Assembly (NCBI RefSeq): GCF_014596745.1
Contig: NZ_JABTCF010000001.1
Span: 186,001-250,000 of the forward strand
Direction: 5' to 3'
Origin: Maribacter aquimaris
GTDB lineage: Bacteria > Bacteroidota > Bacteroidia > Flavobacteriales > Flavobacteriaceae
DNA: 64,000 bases
Below are positions 33,138-42,120 of the stretch, one piece after another. Position 1 is the stretch's first letter, and every line of letters starts with the position of its first letter. The position numbers and the translations under genes are program-made. The notes below the pieces were generated by a model. It did no database searches. It saw only the letters and a program-made list of their open reading frames with translations, and had not been told where the DNA came from.

Positions 33138-34298
33138 TCAATAAGCCATTTTTACGATTTTCTCAACTTTGTCCGGACTTAAGGATTGATGTTCCCCTAG
33201 GCCTAACCAACCACGATTTGTAAAGCGTTCCGCTATTTTTTCGGCAGTTCCCTCATAATCCTTGGTATAATCAGAAAGTTTGGTGTCAATTCCCAATTCC
33301 TTAAAAAAAGCTTCTGTTCGCTCTATGGCGGCATAAGCCTTATCATCCGTACTACCTTCGGTAATGTTCCATACCCTATCGGCATATTGTGCCAATTTCT
33401 CTTTTTTGTCCTCAAAATTGAATTTGTAATGACTTGGCGCTATTACAGCTAAAGTACGAGCATGGTCGATACCAAACAAAGCGGTTAACTCATGGCCCAT
33501 GGCATGTACGGCCCAATCTGAAGGCACTCCTTTTTGAATCAATCCGTTTAAGGCCATGGTACAGCTCCACATAAAATTGGCAGCAGCGTTATAATCGGAG
33601 GGGTCTTTTAAAACCTTAGGGGCTACTTCTATCAACGTCTGTAAAATGCTTTCGGCAAAACGATCTTGCAACAAAGCACCGACAGGATAGGTCATATACT
33701 GTTCCAACACGTGTGTAAACGCATCGGTAATGCCATTCACCAATTGCCGTTCTGGAATGGAAGTGATGACCTGGGGATCTAAAATGGAGAATACCGGAAA
33801 CAATCCTGGTCCGCCCATAGCCAATTTCTCTTTGGTTTCAGCCCTCGTGATCACGGCTCCTGAATTCATTTCCGAACCTGTTGCCGGCAACGTCAATACC
33901 GTACCAAATGGCATTCCCTTTTCTGTTTTTACATTTTTGGTTAAAATCTCCCACGGTGTATCCCCGTCATAAACCGCGGCCGCAGAAAGAAATTTGGTGC
34001 CATCAATTACAGAGCCTCCACCTACCGCTAGGAGATAGGTGATTTTTTCATCTTTGACCACCTTTAGGGCGTTCATTAAAACAGCGTATTCAGGATTTGC
34101 GGGTATTCCACCGAACTCAACGGTATCGATTTTGGCCAATGCTGTTTTAACCTGGTCATAAATTCCGTTCTTTTTGATACTACCACCTCCATAAAGCAAT
34201 AACACCTTGGCATCTGCAGGAATTTCTTCCGTAAGTTTTTTTATAGTGTCCTTTCCAAAAATGATTTTGGTAGGATTTTTGAATTCAAAATTGTTCAT
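33138..34298 (-). CDS. yqhD: YqhD-type iron-containing NADPH alcohol dehydrogenase
   Basis: 386 residues, the usual YqhD length and closely YqhD-like throughout: NPTKIIFGKDTI, LLLYGGGSIKKNG, EFGGIPANPEY, LLAVGGGSVIDGTKF (cofactor), TLPATGSEMNSGAVI, and the metal ligands in NGITDAFTHVLEQY, MGHELTALFGIDHA and the final LGEHQSL block. YqhD reduces a wide range of aldehydes with NADPH. Spacing of 26 bp to the upstream MDR gene and 58 bp to the downstream DJ-1 gene supports one operon. Confidence 0.93.
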   Translation of the reverse strand: MNNFEFKNPTKIIFGKDTIKKLTEEIPADAKVLLLYGGGSIKKNGIYDQVKTALAKIDTVEFGGIPANPEYAVLMNALKVVKDEKITYLLAVGGGSVIDGTKFLSAAAVYDGDTPWEILTKNVKTEKGMPFGTVLTLPATGSEMNSGAVITRAETKEKLAMGGPGLFPVFSILDPQVITSIPERQLVNGITDAFTHVLEQYMTYPVGALLQDRFAESILQTLIEVAPKVLKDPSDYNAAANFMWSCTMALNGLIQKGVPSDWAVHAMGHELTALFGIDHARTLAVIAPSHYKFNFEDKKEKLAQYADRVWNITEGSTDDKAYAAIERTEAFFKELGIDTKLSDYTKDYEGTAEKIAERFTNRGWLGLGEHQSLSPDKVEKIVKMAY

Positions 34299-34324
34299 CT
34301 TCTTTTTCTTTTTTGTTTTAAAAC

Positions 34325-35329
34325 TTAAATCTTAACGATCATCTTTCCTTTGTTTTTCCCGTCAAACAAATCGATAAAAGCATTCGGTATATGATCAAAA
34401 CCAGTAACAACTGTTTCTGAATAGGTCAATTTTCCTTCGGCTAACCAAGCTGATAAGTGTTTCATCGCCTCGGGAAACTTTTCAGCATAATTGGAAACGA
34501 TAAACCCTTGCATTAAAGCGCTGTTTTTCACCAAGAAAGGTTGTACGCTAATACTTTTAGGTAATTCGGTGTTGTTATAGACTGAGATGGCCCCACAAAC
34601 TATAATCCTTGCAAATCGGTTGATATTGAATAACACGGCATCGGATATGGGTCCGCCAACGTTATCAAAATAGATGTCCACACCATGGGGTGCGGCTTTC
34701 GCGATGTCGGCTTTGATATCCTTACTTGTATTGTAATTTATACCCGCATCAAAACCGAATTTACTTTTCAGCAGTTCAATTTTCTCATCGGTACCCGCGA
34801 TTCCAATGACCGTAAGGCCTAGGATTTTCCCGATTTGGCCCACGACACTTCCTACGGCCCCGGCAGCACCTGAAACAACAAGTGTTTCCCCTGCCACGGG
34901 TTTACCTATTTCATGCAATCCTAAGTACGCTGTCAATCCCGTCATGCCCAAAATCCCTAAATAAGCACTTAGAGGGGCTTTCGAAGCATCAACTTTTAGG
35001 AGTCCTTCCCCAGTGGATTTTTGTTTGGTCTTCCAAGATAACATCCCGGAAACAAAATCGCCTACCGCAAAGTTTTCATTTTTGGATTCGATTACTTTGG
35101 CAACAACACCCGATTGTATGGGTTTATTTAGTTCAAAGGGGGGGACATACGATTTAGCATCGCTCATTCTACCCCTTAAATAGGGGTCGACGGAAACATA
35201 GGTTGTTTCCAACAGCACTTCGCCCTCACTGATTTTTAAATCAGGATCTTCGGTGACAAATTCAAAATCCGAAATTGAGGGTTTACCTTTAGGTCTGTTT
35301 TTTAATAAAATTGTCTTTTCCATAATCAA
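34325..35329 (-). CDS. NADP-dependent MDR oxidoreductase (CurA/prostaglandin-reductase type)
   Basis: 334 residues: ILLKNRPKGKPSISDFEF opening, YVSVDPYLRGRMSDAKSY, GMTGLTAYLGLHEIG and the cofactor motif ETLVVSGAAGAVGSVVGQIGKILG, which are hallmarks of the 2-alkenal/prostaglandin/curcumin reductase branch. It reduces activated double bonds of reactive enals with NADPH. It starts 9 bp after the nitroreductase gene, so the two are co-translated neighbours. Confidence 0.9.
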   Translation of the reverse strand: MIMEKTILLKNRPKGKPSISDFEFVTEDPDLKISEGEVLLETTYVSVDPYLRGRMSDAKSYVPPFELNKPIQSGVVAKVIESKNENFAVGDFVSGMLSWKTKQKSTGEGLLKVDASKAPLSAYLGILGMTGLTAYLGLHEIGKPVAGETLVVSGAAGAVGSVVGQIGKILGLTVIGIAGTDEKIELLKSKFGFDAGINYNTSKDIKADIAKAAPHGVDIYFDNVGGPISDAVLFNINRFARIIVCGAISVYNNTELPKSISVQPFLVKNSALMQGFIVSNYAEKFPEAMKHLSAWLAEGKLTYSETVVTGFDHIPNAFIDLFDGKNKGKMIVKI

Positions 35330-35338
35330 TCTAATCTT

Positions 35339-35971
35339 TTAGTCTATGACAGTCACCAAATCCTCAGTAGGTTTTCTCACCTTGACCAGGTTGACCAACC
35401 AATCCTGATCTTCTTGTCTGTAGCCCAAGGGCAACAATACGGCGCTACGAAGTCCTTTTTCCCTTAATCCTAAAATTTTATCAACTGCATCAGGGTCAAA
35501 CCCTTCAATAGGGGTGGCGTCGACACCTTCAAAAGCGGCAGCGGCAATTGCTTGGGAAAAAGCGATATACGCTTGTTTTGCGGCATGATTAAAATTCTCT
35601 TCCGCATCTTTTTGGGGATAAGAGCTTAATAGCATCTGACGGTAATTTTCCCATCCTTCGTTTTTGAATCCACGAATTTCATTGGTCAAATCGAACATAT
35701 AATTGATACGTTCCTCGGTATAGGTATCCCAGGCAGCGAACACCAAAAGGTGCGAACAGTCGGTAATAACGGACTGGTTCCAAGCCACGGGCTTGATTTT
35801 CTCTTTGATTTCTTGATTGGTGATCACGAAAATCTCAAAGGGTTGCAATCCACTGGAGGTTGGTGCCAAACGAGCCGCCTCTAGAATGTGGTCTACTTTT
35901 TCCTGGGGTATTTTTTTACCATTCATCGCTTTGGCAGCGTATCTCCATTTCAATTTATCTAATAATTCCAT
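35339..35971 (-). CDS. NAD(P)H-dependent nitroreductase
   Basis: 210 residues: LLDKLKWRYAAKAMNGKK, RLAPTSSGLQPFEIFVI, KQAYIAFSQAIAAAAFEGVDATPIEGFDPDAVD landmarks, and AVLLPLGYR. Same FMN fold as the enzyme at 27869 but clearly a separate subgroup (shorter insertion, different dimer helix). It follows the TetR gene by 47 bp. Confidence 0.9.
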   Translation of the reverse strand: MELLDKLKWRYAAKAMNGKKIPQEKVDHILEAARLAPTSSGLQPFEIFVITNQEIKEKIKPVAWNQSVITDCSHLLVFAAWDTYTEERINYMFDLTNEIRGFKNEGWENYRQMLLSSYPQKDAEENFNHAAKQAYIAFSQAIAAAAFEGVDATPIEGFDPDAVDKILGLREKGLRSAVLLPLGYRQEDQDWLVNLVKVRKPTEDLVTVID

Positions 35972-36018
35972 TCTTTATATTTATCGTTTTAATTATACTT
36001 GGTACTATGTATTTGTAA

Positions 36019-36600
36019 TTAGGTTAATTGGATACTGTCCCATGCTGCCTGATAGGCATCTTCAATATGGGCGTTATCGATGGCACAGGCCCCACGTTCC
36101 TGATTGATCATCAAAAACGATAGCGGATTGATCGTATAGGCATATAGCAGGTAATCTGAAATGGGTTTAATGATTCCTTCCTCTTTTCCCCTTTGCCATA
36201 AATCGAGTAGAGGCTGAAGGTGTTTTATCCCTTCTTTCCTACTGGACTCATCGATCATGGGCGTATTATCACATTGGGCGAGGAACAAAGCCTCCTCACA
36301 TTTATTCAATTTAAAATCTGCAATGCGTTTCCATATTATTTCAAATCCTTCTTTGACCGACATATCCTCGGTATAGGTTGCAAAGGCATATGCGGTAAAA
36401 GCAGCCTTCACTTCGATATACGCCTTGTTCACCAAATCTTGTTTATTCTCAAAGTACAGATAGATGGTGGCCGGCGATACATTGGCCATTTTGGCGATTT
36501 TCGACATGGGTGTTGCATGAAACCCATTGTTGTTCACAAGGGTTATCGTTGCCTTAATCAGGGCGTTGCGCTTGTCTATGCTTTTCTGGAGTTTAGCCAT
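36019..36600 (-). CDS. TetR-family repressor of the aldehyde/electrophile operon
   Basis: 193 residues. The N-terminal HTH (about 10-55) reads ALIKATITLVNNNGFHATPMSKIAKMANVSPATIYLYFENKQDL in the usual TetR pattern (given as one landmark, key residues G, F, T, I, S, Y, F, K). The C-terminal ligand domain is divergent. A perfect 14-bp palindrome overlaps the promoter just upstream, so it should repress itself and the four enzyme genes behind it until an aldehyde or enal-type inducer binds. Confidence 0.88.
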   Translation of the reverse strand: MAKLQKSIDKRNALIKATITLVNNNGFHATPMSKIAKMANVSPATIYLYFENKQDLVNKAYIEVKAAFTAYAFATYTEDMSVKEGFEIIWKRIADFKLNKCEEALFLAQCDNTPMIDESSRKEGIKHLQPLLDLWQRGKEEGIIKPISDYLLYAYTINPLSFLMINQERGACAIDNAHIEDAYQAAWDSIQLT

Positions 36601-36619
36601 TTTCTTTTTATATTCAGGG

Positions 36620-36627
36620 CAAAGCTA
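36620..36627 (-). promoter_or_regulatory. -7 element of the tetR operon
   Basis: TAGCTTTG on the minus strand fits TAnnTTTG; transcription should start near 36613, 12 bp before the start codon. Confidence 0.5.
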
Positions 36628-36633
36628 CAAATA

Positions 36634-36647
36634 AATGAACGTTCATT
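36634..36647. promoter_or_regulatory. Probable TetR operator
   Basis: AATGAACGTTCATT is a perfect 14-bp palindrome lying about 6 bp upstream of the -7 element, in the -33 zone. Size, symmetry and position are those of TetR-family operators. Confidence 0.6.
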
Positions 36648-36814
36648 CTTTTTTTTAACAAAGATTTATAGCATTCCACATGTATCGGTTATGAAGAAAG
36701 GTTCCTTTCATCCATAATCTATGTCATTAGCAGGGCTTTACACTAAGGATGATACACAAGACATACGATCGTTGATAATTTCATGGTATTTGTTTTATTG
36801 ATATAGCAGTAAAC

Positions 36815-36836
36815 CCCGTACTTTTACGGGCTTTTT
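36815..36836 (+). terminator. Terminator-like hairpin directly before a start codon
   Basis: CCCGTA (36815-36820) pairs with TACGGG (36825-36830) and is followed by TTTTT (36832-36836). ATG 36843 comes only 6 bp later. It may end an unseen upstream transcript or act as an attenuator or translational switch for the small gene that follows. Confidence 0.5.
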
Positions 36837-36842
36837 ATACCT

Positions 36843-37199
36843 ATGGAAAAACTTAAGATCGGCGACAAACTATACAACACCAAACAAGACGGATTTACCG
36901 ATTTTGTACGGTATTCCTTTTCAGAAGTAGTGGAACTCACCAAGACCTTGGCCGTTTTAAAAAATGGGGTAAAATTGATAAACGAGCCCAAGGAATCATA
37001 CATCACGGAAGATATAGGCTACTCCGTTAACCGCAAGAAAGGGGTACACTGGCATTTAGTCTCCTTGGAGGCAATACGAAAGGCCCAAATGGAAAATGAG
37101 AAGATAGCGGCCCATGACTGGTTTGAAAACAAAGAATTCTCCCTTAAGGAAAAAGTATGGATTTATAGGCAGTTTAAAGCCTTCGACAAAAAGGAATAA
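36843..37199 (+). CDS. Small conserved-looking protein of unknown function
   Basis: 118 residues with no signal peptide or membrane segment. The N-terminal half looks like a small beta domain (LKIGDKLYNTKQDGFTDFVRY, VELTKTLAVLKNGVKLINEP); the C-terminal half is helical and rich in Lys, Glu, Trp and Phe (AHDWFENKEFSLKEKVWIYRQF). I do not recognise the family. Codon use and composition look native. It is isolated, with a hairpin immediately upstream of its start. Confidence 0.7.
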   Translation: MEKLKIGDKLYNTKQDGFTDFVRYSFSEVVELTKTLAVLKNGVKLINEPKESYITEDIGYSVNRKKGVHWHLVSLEAIRKAQMENEKIAAHDWFENKEFSLKEKVWIYRQFKAFDKKE

Positions 37200-37312
37200 G
37201 TAGCTGTGCTATCAACATTTGAAGAATACAACCAACTTTAAGCCTATATGGTCTGAAGTTGGCAAAACCTTATTTAGATAGTCAAGAAATGGAATATAAA
37301 TTTACCTTTGTA

Positions 37313-37320
37313 CTTCATTA
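37313..37320 (+). promoter_or_regulatory. -7 element of the cytochrome c lipoprotein gene
   Basis: TACCTTTG fits TAnnTTTG, 24 bp before ATG 37345. Confidence 0.5.
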
Positions 37321-37344
37321 CGTGGTATTTATATTTTGAAAGCT

Positions 37345-37761
37345 ATGCGTTTAATACTATTGTTTATCGGTTTTCTTTTTTTGAGTAGCTGCAAGGATGA
37401 GAAAAAATATATTGAAGGTGCAAAAAAACCGATGCCTGAACGTGCCGCACTGAGTAGGGATTCCCAAATTTTCTTGGGCAACAGGTTGTTTTCTGAAAAA
37501 ACATGCATCACCTGCCATGATATAAACAGAAAGAAGACGGGTCCCTCCATCAAGGAAATCATGAAGGTCTACAAAGCCCAAAATGGCGATATTTTTGCCT
37601 TCCTTAAAGGTAATGCCAAGCCTATTGTTGATACCACTGCCAGCCAAGTAGCCATTATGCAGGCCAACATCAATGGTTTTTTAAAAGGAATTTCCGACGA
37701 GGAATTAAAAACCATAAGCACCTATATGTTGCATGTTGATGAATTAAACCCTGACCAATAA
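37345..37761 (+). CDS. Monohaem cytochrome c lipoprotein
   Basis: 138 residues from ATG 37345 (a TTG at 37336 is in frame but less likely). The lipoprotein signal MRLILLFIGFLFLSSC has its lipobox Cys at 16. The single haem site is CITCH (about 53-57) and the probable distal Met is in VAIMQANI. SDEELKTISTYMLHV is the usual C-terminal helix of class I cytochromes. It should be a periplasmic electron carrier attached to a membrane. No oxidase gene is adjacent. The Asp-box protein gene follows after 168 bp with its own promoter. Confidence 0.88.
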   Translation: MRLILLFIGFLFLSSCKDEKKYIEGAKKPMPERAALSRDSQIFLGNRLFSEKTCITCHDINRKKTGPSIKEIMKVYKAQNGDIFAFLKGNAKPIVDTTASQVAIMQANINGFLKGISDEELKTISTYMLHVDELNPDQ

Positions 37762-37873
37762 TTTCCAAACCAGAATTACCATTACTACCAAACATTTTCT
37801 TTACCCTTTGAAAACTACAAGGATAGGCTCCATATTAAGCTATCAATTCTGTTTTTGAACCATTTTTCTTTCC

Positions 37874-37881
37874 TATCTTTG
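37874..37881 (+). promoter_or_regulatory. -7 element of the Asp-box protein gene
   Basis: TATCTTTG fits TAnnTTTG, 48 bp before ATG 37930. A TTG at 37855-37857 lies upstream with a 16-bp spacer, shorter than usual. Confidence 0.5.
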
Positions 37882-37929
37882 ATTAGCCTTCTTTCATAAG
37901 GTATTTTCCTTTAACCAATACATTCCAAC

Positions 37930-40900
37930 ATGTCAAAACCAACCCTAATTGCACTATTGTTTTTGTGTCTGGGCCTTCAATTTGGTCATTCCCAAAAATC
38001 AAAAAAAATCACCCAACAACCGCTTGATGAAATTTCGCTTAATGGATTAAAATGGCGGAGTATAGGTCCGGCCATAACCTCTGGAAGAATTTCCGATATT
38101 GCCGTTAACCCTAACAATCCGTTTGAATATTATGTAGCGACCTCTTCAGGGGGGGTATGGAAAACCGATAATTCCGGGGTTTCGTACACTTCATTATTTG
38201 ACAATGAAGGTTCCTACTCCATTGGCTGTGTGACCATAGATCCTACCAATCCGAATGTTATCTGGATTGGAAGTGGGGAAAACAACAACCAACGTTCCGT
38301 TTCTTATGGTGATGGCGTCTATAAATCGATGGACGGCGGTAAAAGTTGGAAAAATATGGGTTTACAAACATCCGAACATATAGGGAAGATCATTGTGCAT
38401 CCTGAAAATCCCGATATGGTCTATGTTGCGGCCATTGGCCCGTTATGGAGCAAAGGTGGTGAACGGGGATTGTACAAAACCAGCGATGGTGGTACAACCT
38501 GGGAAGCCATACTAACCGTAGACGAACACACGGGTGTCAACGACATCGTTATGGATCCCAGAAATCCAGATATCTTATACGCATCCACATTCCAACGCAG
38601 AAGACATGTATATACCTATGTGGGTGGTGGTCCTGGTTCGGGAATGCATAAAAGTACCGATGGTGGTGCAACTTGGATGGAAATCAATAACGGACTCCCT
38701 ACCGTGGAATTGGGAAGAATAGGGTTGGCCATTTCCCCTGCCAATCCGGAAATCCTATATGCCATTGTCGAAGCTGCGGATGGTAAAGGCGGATTTTATG
38801 TCTCAACCGATAGGGGAGCGAGTTGGGAAAAACGGGGCGACCATAAAACCAGCGGTAATTACTATCAGGAAATTATAGCAGACCCTATTGACGAGAACAC
38901 CATCTATTCCATGGATACCTGGATGACCGTTAGCCACGATGGGGGCAAGTCCTTCAAGAATGTCGGTGAGGATTTTAAACATGTGGACAACCACTCCATG
39001 TGGATAAACCCTAACAATAATAGCCATTGGTTGGTAGGTTGCGATGGTGGTATTTACGAAACCTTTGATGCGGCCAAAAACTGGGATTTCAAAGAAAACC
39101 TTCCTGTGACACAGTTCTATAAGGTAGCCTTGGACAATGATGCTCCCTTTTACAATGTATATGGGGGTACCCAGGATAACTTCAGCCTTGGAGGACCTTC
39201 CAGGGTGCTTACAAACCATGGTATTCGAAATAGTGATTGGTTTATCACCAATGGAGGTGATGGTTTTGAGTCCCAAGTCGATCCCTATAATCCGGATATC
39301 GTTTATGCACAATCCCAATACGGATTTTTAGTACGTTACGATAGAAAGAGTGGTGAAAAAATCGGTATCCAACCCAAGGAGCGAAAAGGGGAGGATGCCT
39401 ATCGCTTCAATTGGGATGCGCCATTGGCTGTTAGTAAGCATGCCAAAGGTCGTTTGTATTTTGCAGCCAATAAATTATTCCGTTCCAATGATTATGGGAA
39501 TAGTTGGGAAGTGATCAGCGATGATCTTTCGCAACAAATAAACCGAAATAAATTAAAGGTATATGATCGAGTGGTCAGCATCGATGCCGTGGCAAAAAAT
39601 GGTTCCACTTCACTTTATGGCAGTATAGTAGCCTTATCGGAATCGCCAATAGATGAAAACCTAATCGCCGTTGGTACTGATGACGGATTGGTCCAAATTA
39701 CGGAGGATGGTGGAATTACCTGGCGAAAAATCGAAAATATAGCTGGTGCCCCAAAACAGTCCTACGTCAATAATGTGTATTTGTCCCGTCATAATGCCAA
39801 TGTGATGTACGTTGCCTTCAACCATCATAAATATGGTGATTTCAAGCCATATATCTTTACCTCTCTGGATAAGGGTAAAACCTGGAAAAGTATTGCTTCC
39901 AACCTACCGGAAAGGGGTAGTGTTTACGCCATCGAAGAAGACCCCATCGATACCGATCTCATTTTTTGCGGAACGGAATTCGGTGCTTTCTTTTCCCCGG
40001 ATAAAGGACAACATTGGAAAAAGCTTTCTTCTGGATTACCGACCATTGCGGTTCGCGATATTGCCATTCAAGAACGTGAGAACGATTTGGTATTGGCCAC
40101 CTTTGGTAGGGGCTTTTATGTAATGGACGATTATTCTGCCTTGCGTACCATCGATAATACGGTTCCGTCAGAAACCGCCATCCTATATCCGGTTCGGGAT
40201 GCCTTTTCATGGGAAGAAAGTAGTCCGTTAGGGTTACCCGGTAAATCATTTCAAGGCGATAATCTGTATACCGCCCCCAACCTTGGGCCAGAGGCGATGA
40301 TCACCTATTATTACAATGAAGATTATAAAACGTTGACCGAGAAAAGGACCAAGCGTGAAAGTGAACTTATCAAGGGTAAAAAAGATACGTATTACCCCAA
40401 CTATGATGCCCTAAAGGCTGAAAAAGAAGAGGAAGCCGCCCAACTGCTCTTTACGATTACCAATGCCGATGGACTTGTAGTTAAAAAGGAATTTGTAAAA
40501 CCATCGAAAGGACTGCAACGATTCCATTGGAACCTACGATTTACCCCCCAAGACCCCATAGACTTAGATGGACCCGATTTCTATAATCCTTTTGGAGGAG
40601 TTGACGAAGGTACGTTGGTGGCTCCAGGAACCTATACCGTTGCCATGCAACGTTATGAAAATGGTCCTTTGAGCGATTTGGCCAACCCTGTCGAATTTCA
40701 GGTCAAAGCTTTGAATAATACCACCTTACCAGCTGAAGACAGGGAAGCCAAAGTGGCTTTTCAAAGGGAAGTTTCCAAGTTAATGGCCGATTTGAAAATC
40801 TGTCAGAACATCATCAAAGAAAGTAAGCATAAGCTTAAGTATATCAAGGCCGCTATAAAACGTTCAGAGCAACCTTATGGACCTTTAGCAAAATCAGTTA

Positions 40901-41211
40901 CCACCATTGAAAACAACTTAAAGGAAATTGATATCGCCCTATATGGTGACCCCATTAAGTATACATTGGACATCAACCAACCCCAAACTACCGCGAACAG
41001 AATAGGGATTATGGGCTATGAACAAAAATACTCTACGTCGACGCCGACCAAAACGCATAAAGACAACTATGCTATTGCTAAAACAGAATTGACCATCATC
41101 AAGAAAAAGGTGGAAGCTATTTTCAATAGCGATATAAAACAGTTGGAAGATCGATTAATAAAGTCCGGCGCACCGTATACACCGGGTCGTGGGTATGAGC
41201 CTAAGGAATAA
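37930..41211 (+). CDS. Large secreted Asp-box (VPS10/sortilin-like) beta-propeller protein
   Basis: 1093 residues with a signal peptide (about 1-21). About ten Asp-box repeats (SxDxGxxW) are visible, such as SMDGGKSWKN, TSDGGTTWEA, STDGGATWME, STDRGASWEK, SNDYGNSWEV, TEDGGITWRK and SLDKGKTWKS. They build one or two propellers over about residues 40-760. The last about 330 residues contain an immunoglobulin-like part (FVKPSKGLQRFHWNL) and a Lys-rich helical part. Such proteins are usually called sialidase-like, WD40/YVTN or VPS10 proteins; no catalytic function is established and the sialidase residues are not recognised. No type IX secretion tail is seen at the C-terminus. Confidence 0.85.
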   Translation: MSKPTLIALLFLCLGLQFGHSQKSKKITQQPLDEISLNGLKWRSIGPAITSGRISDIAVNPNNPFEYYVATSSGGVWKTDNSGVSYTSLFDNEGSYSIGCVTIDPTNPNVIWIGSGENNNQRSVSYGDGVYKSMDGGKSWKNMGLQTSEHIGKIIVHPENPDMVYVAAIGPLWSKGGERGLYKTSDGGTTWEAILTVDEHTGVNDIVMDPRNPDILYASTFQRRRHVYTYVGGGPGSGMHKSTDGGATWMEINNGLPTVELGRIGLAISPANPEILYAIVEAADGKGGFYVSTDRGASWEKRGDHKTSGNYYQEIIADPIDENTIYSMDTWMTVSHDGGKSFKNVGEDFKHVDNHSMWINPNNNSHWLVGCDGGIYETFDAAKNWDFKENLPVTQFYKVALDNDAPFYNVYGGTQDNFSLGGPSRVLTNHGIRNSDWFITNGGDGFESQVDPYNPDIVYAQSQYGFLVRYDRKSGEKIGIQPKERKGEDAYRFNWDAPLAVSKHAKGRLYFAANKLFRSNDYGNSWEVISDDLSQQINRNKLKVYDRVVSIDAVAKNGSTSLYGSIVALSESPIDENLIAVGTDDGLVQITEDGGITWRKIENIAGAPKQSYVNNVYLSRHNANVMYVAFNHHKYGDFKPYIFTSLDKGKTWKSIASNLPERGSVYAIEEDPIDTDLIFCGTEFGAFFSPDKGQHWKKLSSGLPTIAVRDIAIQERENDLVLATFGRGFYVMDDYSALRTIDNTVPSETAILYPVRDAFSWEESSPLGLPGKSFQGDNLYTAPNLGPEAMITYYYNEDYKTLTEKRTKRESELIKGKKDTYYPNYDALKAEKEEEAAQLLFTITNADGLVVKKEFVKPSKGLQRFHWNLRFTPQDPIDLDGPDFYNPFGGVDEGTLVAPGTYTVAMQRYENGPLSDLANPVEFQVKALNNTTLPAEDREAKVAFQREVSKLMADLKICQNIIKESKHKLKYIKAAIKRSEQPYGPLAKSVTTIENNLKEIDIALYGDPIKYTLDINQPQTTANRIGIMGYEQKYSTSTPTKTHKDNYAIAKTELTIIKKKVEAIFNSDIKQLEDRLIKSGAPYTPGRGYEPKE

Positions 41212-41244
41212 AAAGATAAAACAACTATCCTTATCATATCTAAA

Positions 41245-41272
41245 AAAGAAAGGTCCATGTGGGCCTTTCTTT
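41245..41272. terminator. Bidirectional terminator
   Basis: A stem of about 12 bp (AAGAAAGGTCC with GGGCCTTTCTT, including one G-T pair) and a 4-nt loop, between convergent genes. A-rich on the left and T-rich on the right, so it can work in both directions. Confidence 0.75.
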
Positions 41273-41334
41273 GTTTAACATATTTTTTTTTGGAATTATG
41301 TACTGAACAACCCGTTAATGAATAGTTGCAATGG

Positions 41335-41844
41335 TTAGAAACGTGCCCTAAAGGAAAAGGCGCTTTGTACGTTTCGAACGGAATAGAATTCTTCCTGTTG
41401 ATCACTGATATTTCGATGATATCCCAATTCGAGTAATAAATTGGGATTTATCTTATAGCCCATCCCTATATTCAGGTTGGTTTGTATAAGCTCTCCTTCA
41501 CCAGTAACTTGATTAATATCATACTCGACTTCGGGACCAGCAAAGAGGTATAATTTCCTGTTCAAATGGTATTTGATCAAAAACGAAGAATTAGTACGCT
41601 CGTGCGTTCCAAATTTATCATAGAAATGTTGTAACTGAAGATGTAATCTCCTTGAGATTTGATAGTTTACATAAAAGTTTTTGGACACTTCCCCATTTAC
41701 ACCCACTGGATAACGTGCCCCATAAACCGAGATACCGGTATTTATTTCAAAATCGGTATTTACCGGCGGTTTTTCAATAAGTTCCTGTGCGGTTATAGAT
41801 AAGGGTAGGGTAGTGAGGAACAAAAAAAACAAGGAATATCGCAT
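41335..41844 (-). CDS. Outer-membrane beta-barrel protein, function unknown
   Basis: 169 residues starting at MRYSLFFLFLTTLPLSITAQ, a standard signal peptide; an upstream in-frame ATG at 41886 would place 14 charged residues before it and is rejected. Alternating hydrophobic strands (FYVNYQISRRLHLQLQHFY, SSFLIKYHLNRKLYLFAG, TNLNIGMGYKINPNLLLELGYHR) and the terminal Phe of SFRARF mark a small eight-stranded barrel. No family function recognised. Confidence 0.75.
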   Translation of the reverse strand: MRYSLFFLFLTTLPLSITAQELIEKPPVNTDFEINTGISVYGARYPVGVNGEVSKNFYVNYQISRRLHLQLQHFYDKFGTHERTNSSFLIKYHLNRKLYLFAGPEVEYDINQVTGEGELIQTNLNIGMGYKINPNLLLELGYHRNISDQQEEFYSVRNVQSAFSFRARF

Positions 41845-41983
41845 ACCTAAAAATAGAAAATAATCATTTTTAAAACACTGTTTCATAACATATTATAGAT
41901 TATTTAACAATTAAACCCCTCGTTCAGGAAGCTTATACCAGGGCACATTCCATATGGACTTTTCGGTAAATTCCCGTTAGGCC

Positions 41984-42008
41984 AAAAAAAGCACCCTATT
42001 TTTAGGGT
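41984..42008 (-). terminator. Terminator of the metal-binding lipoprotein gene
   Basis: On the minus strand, ACCCTA-TTTT-TAGGGT region (41993-42008) forms a 6-bp stem and is followed by seven T residues (A run 41984-41990 on the plus strand). Confidence 0.65.
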
Positions 42009-42120
42009 CCTTCAATTATATGATGAATGAATTCCATTAAGTAGACATGGGGCAATTAACACATTCACTTTCACAGATGTAATTCCCATGCTTATGAACC
42101 GTGCAGGTCACCACATTACC

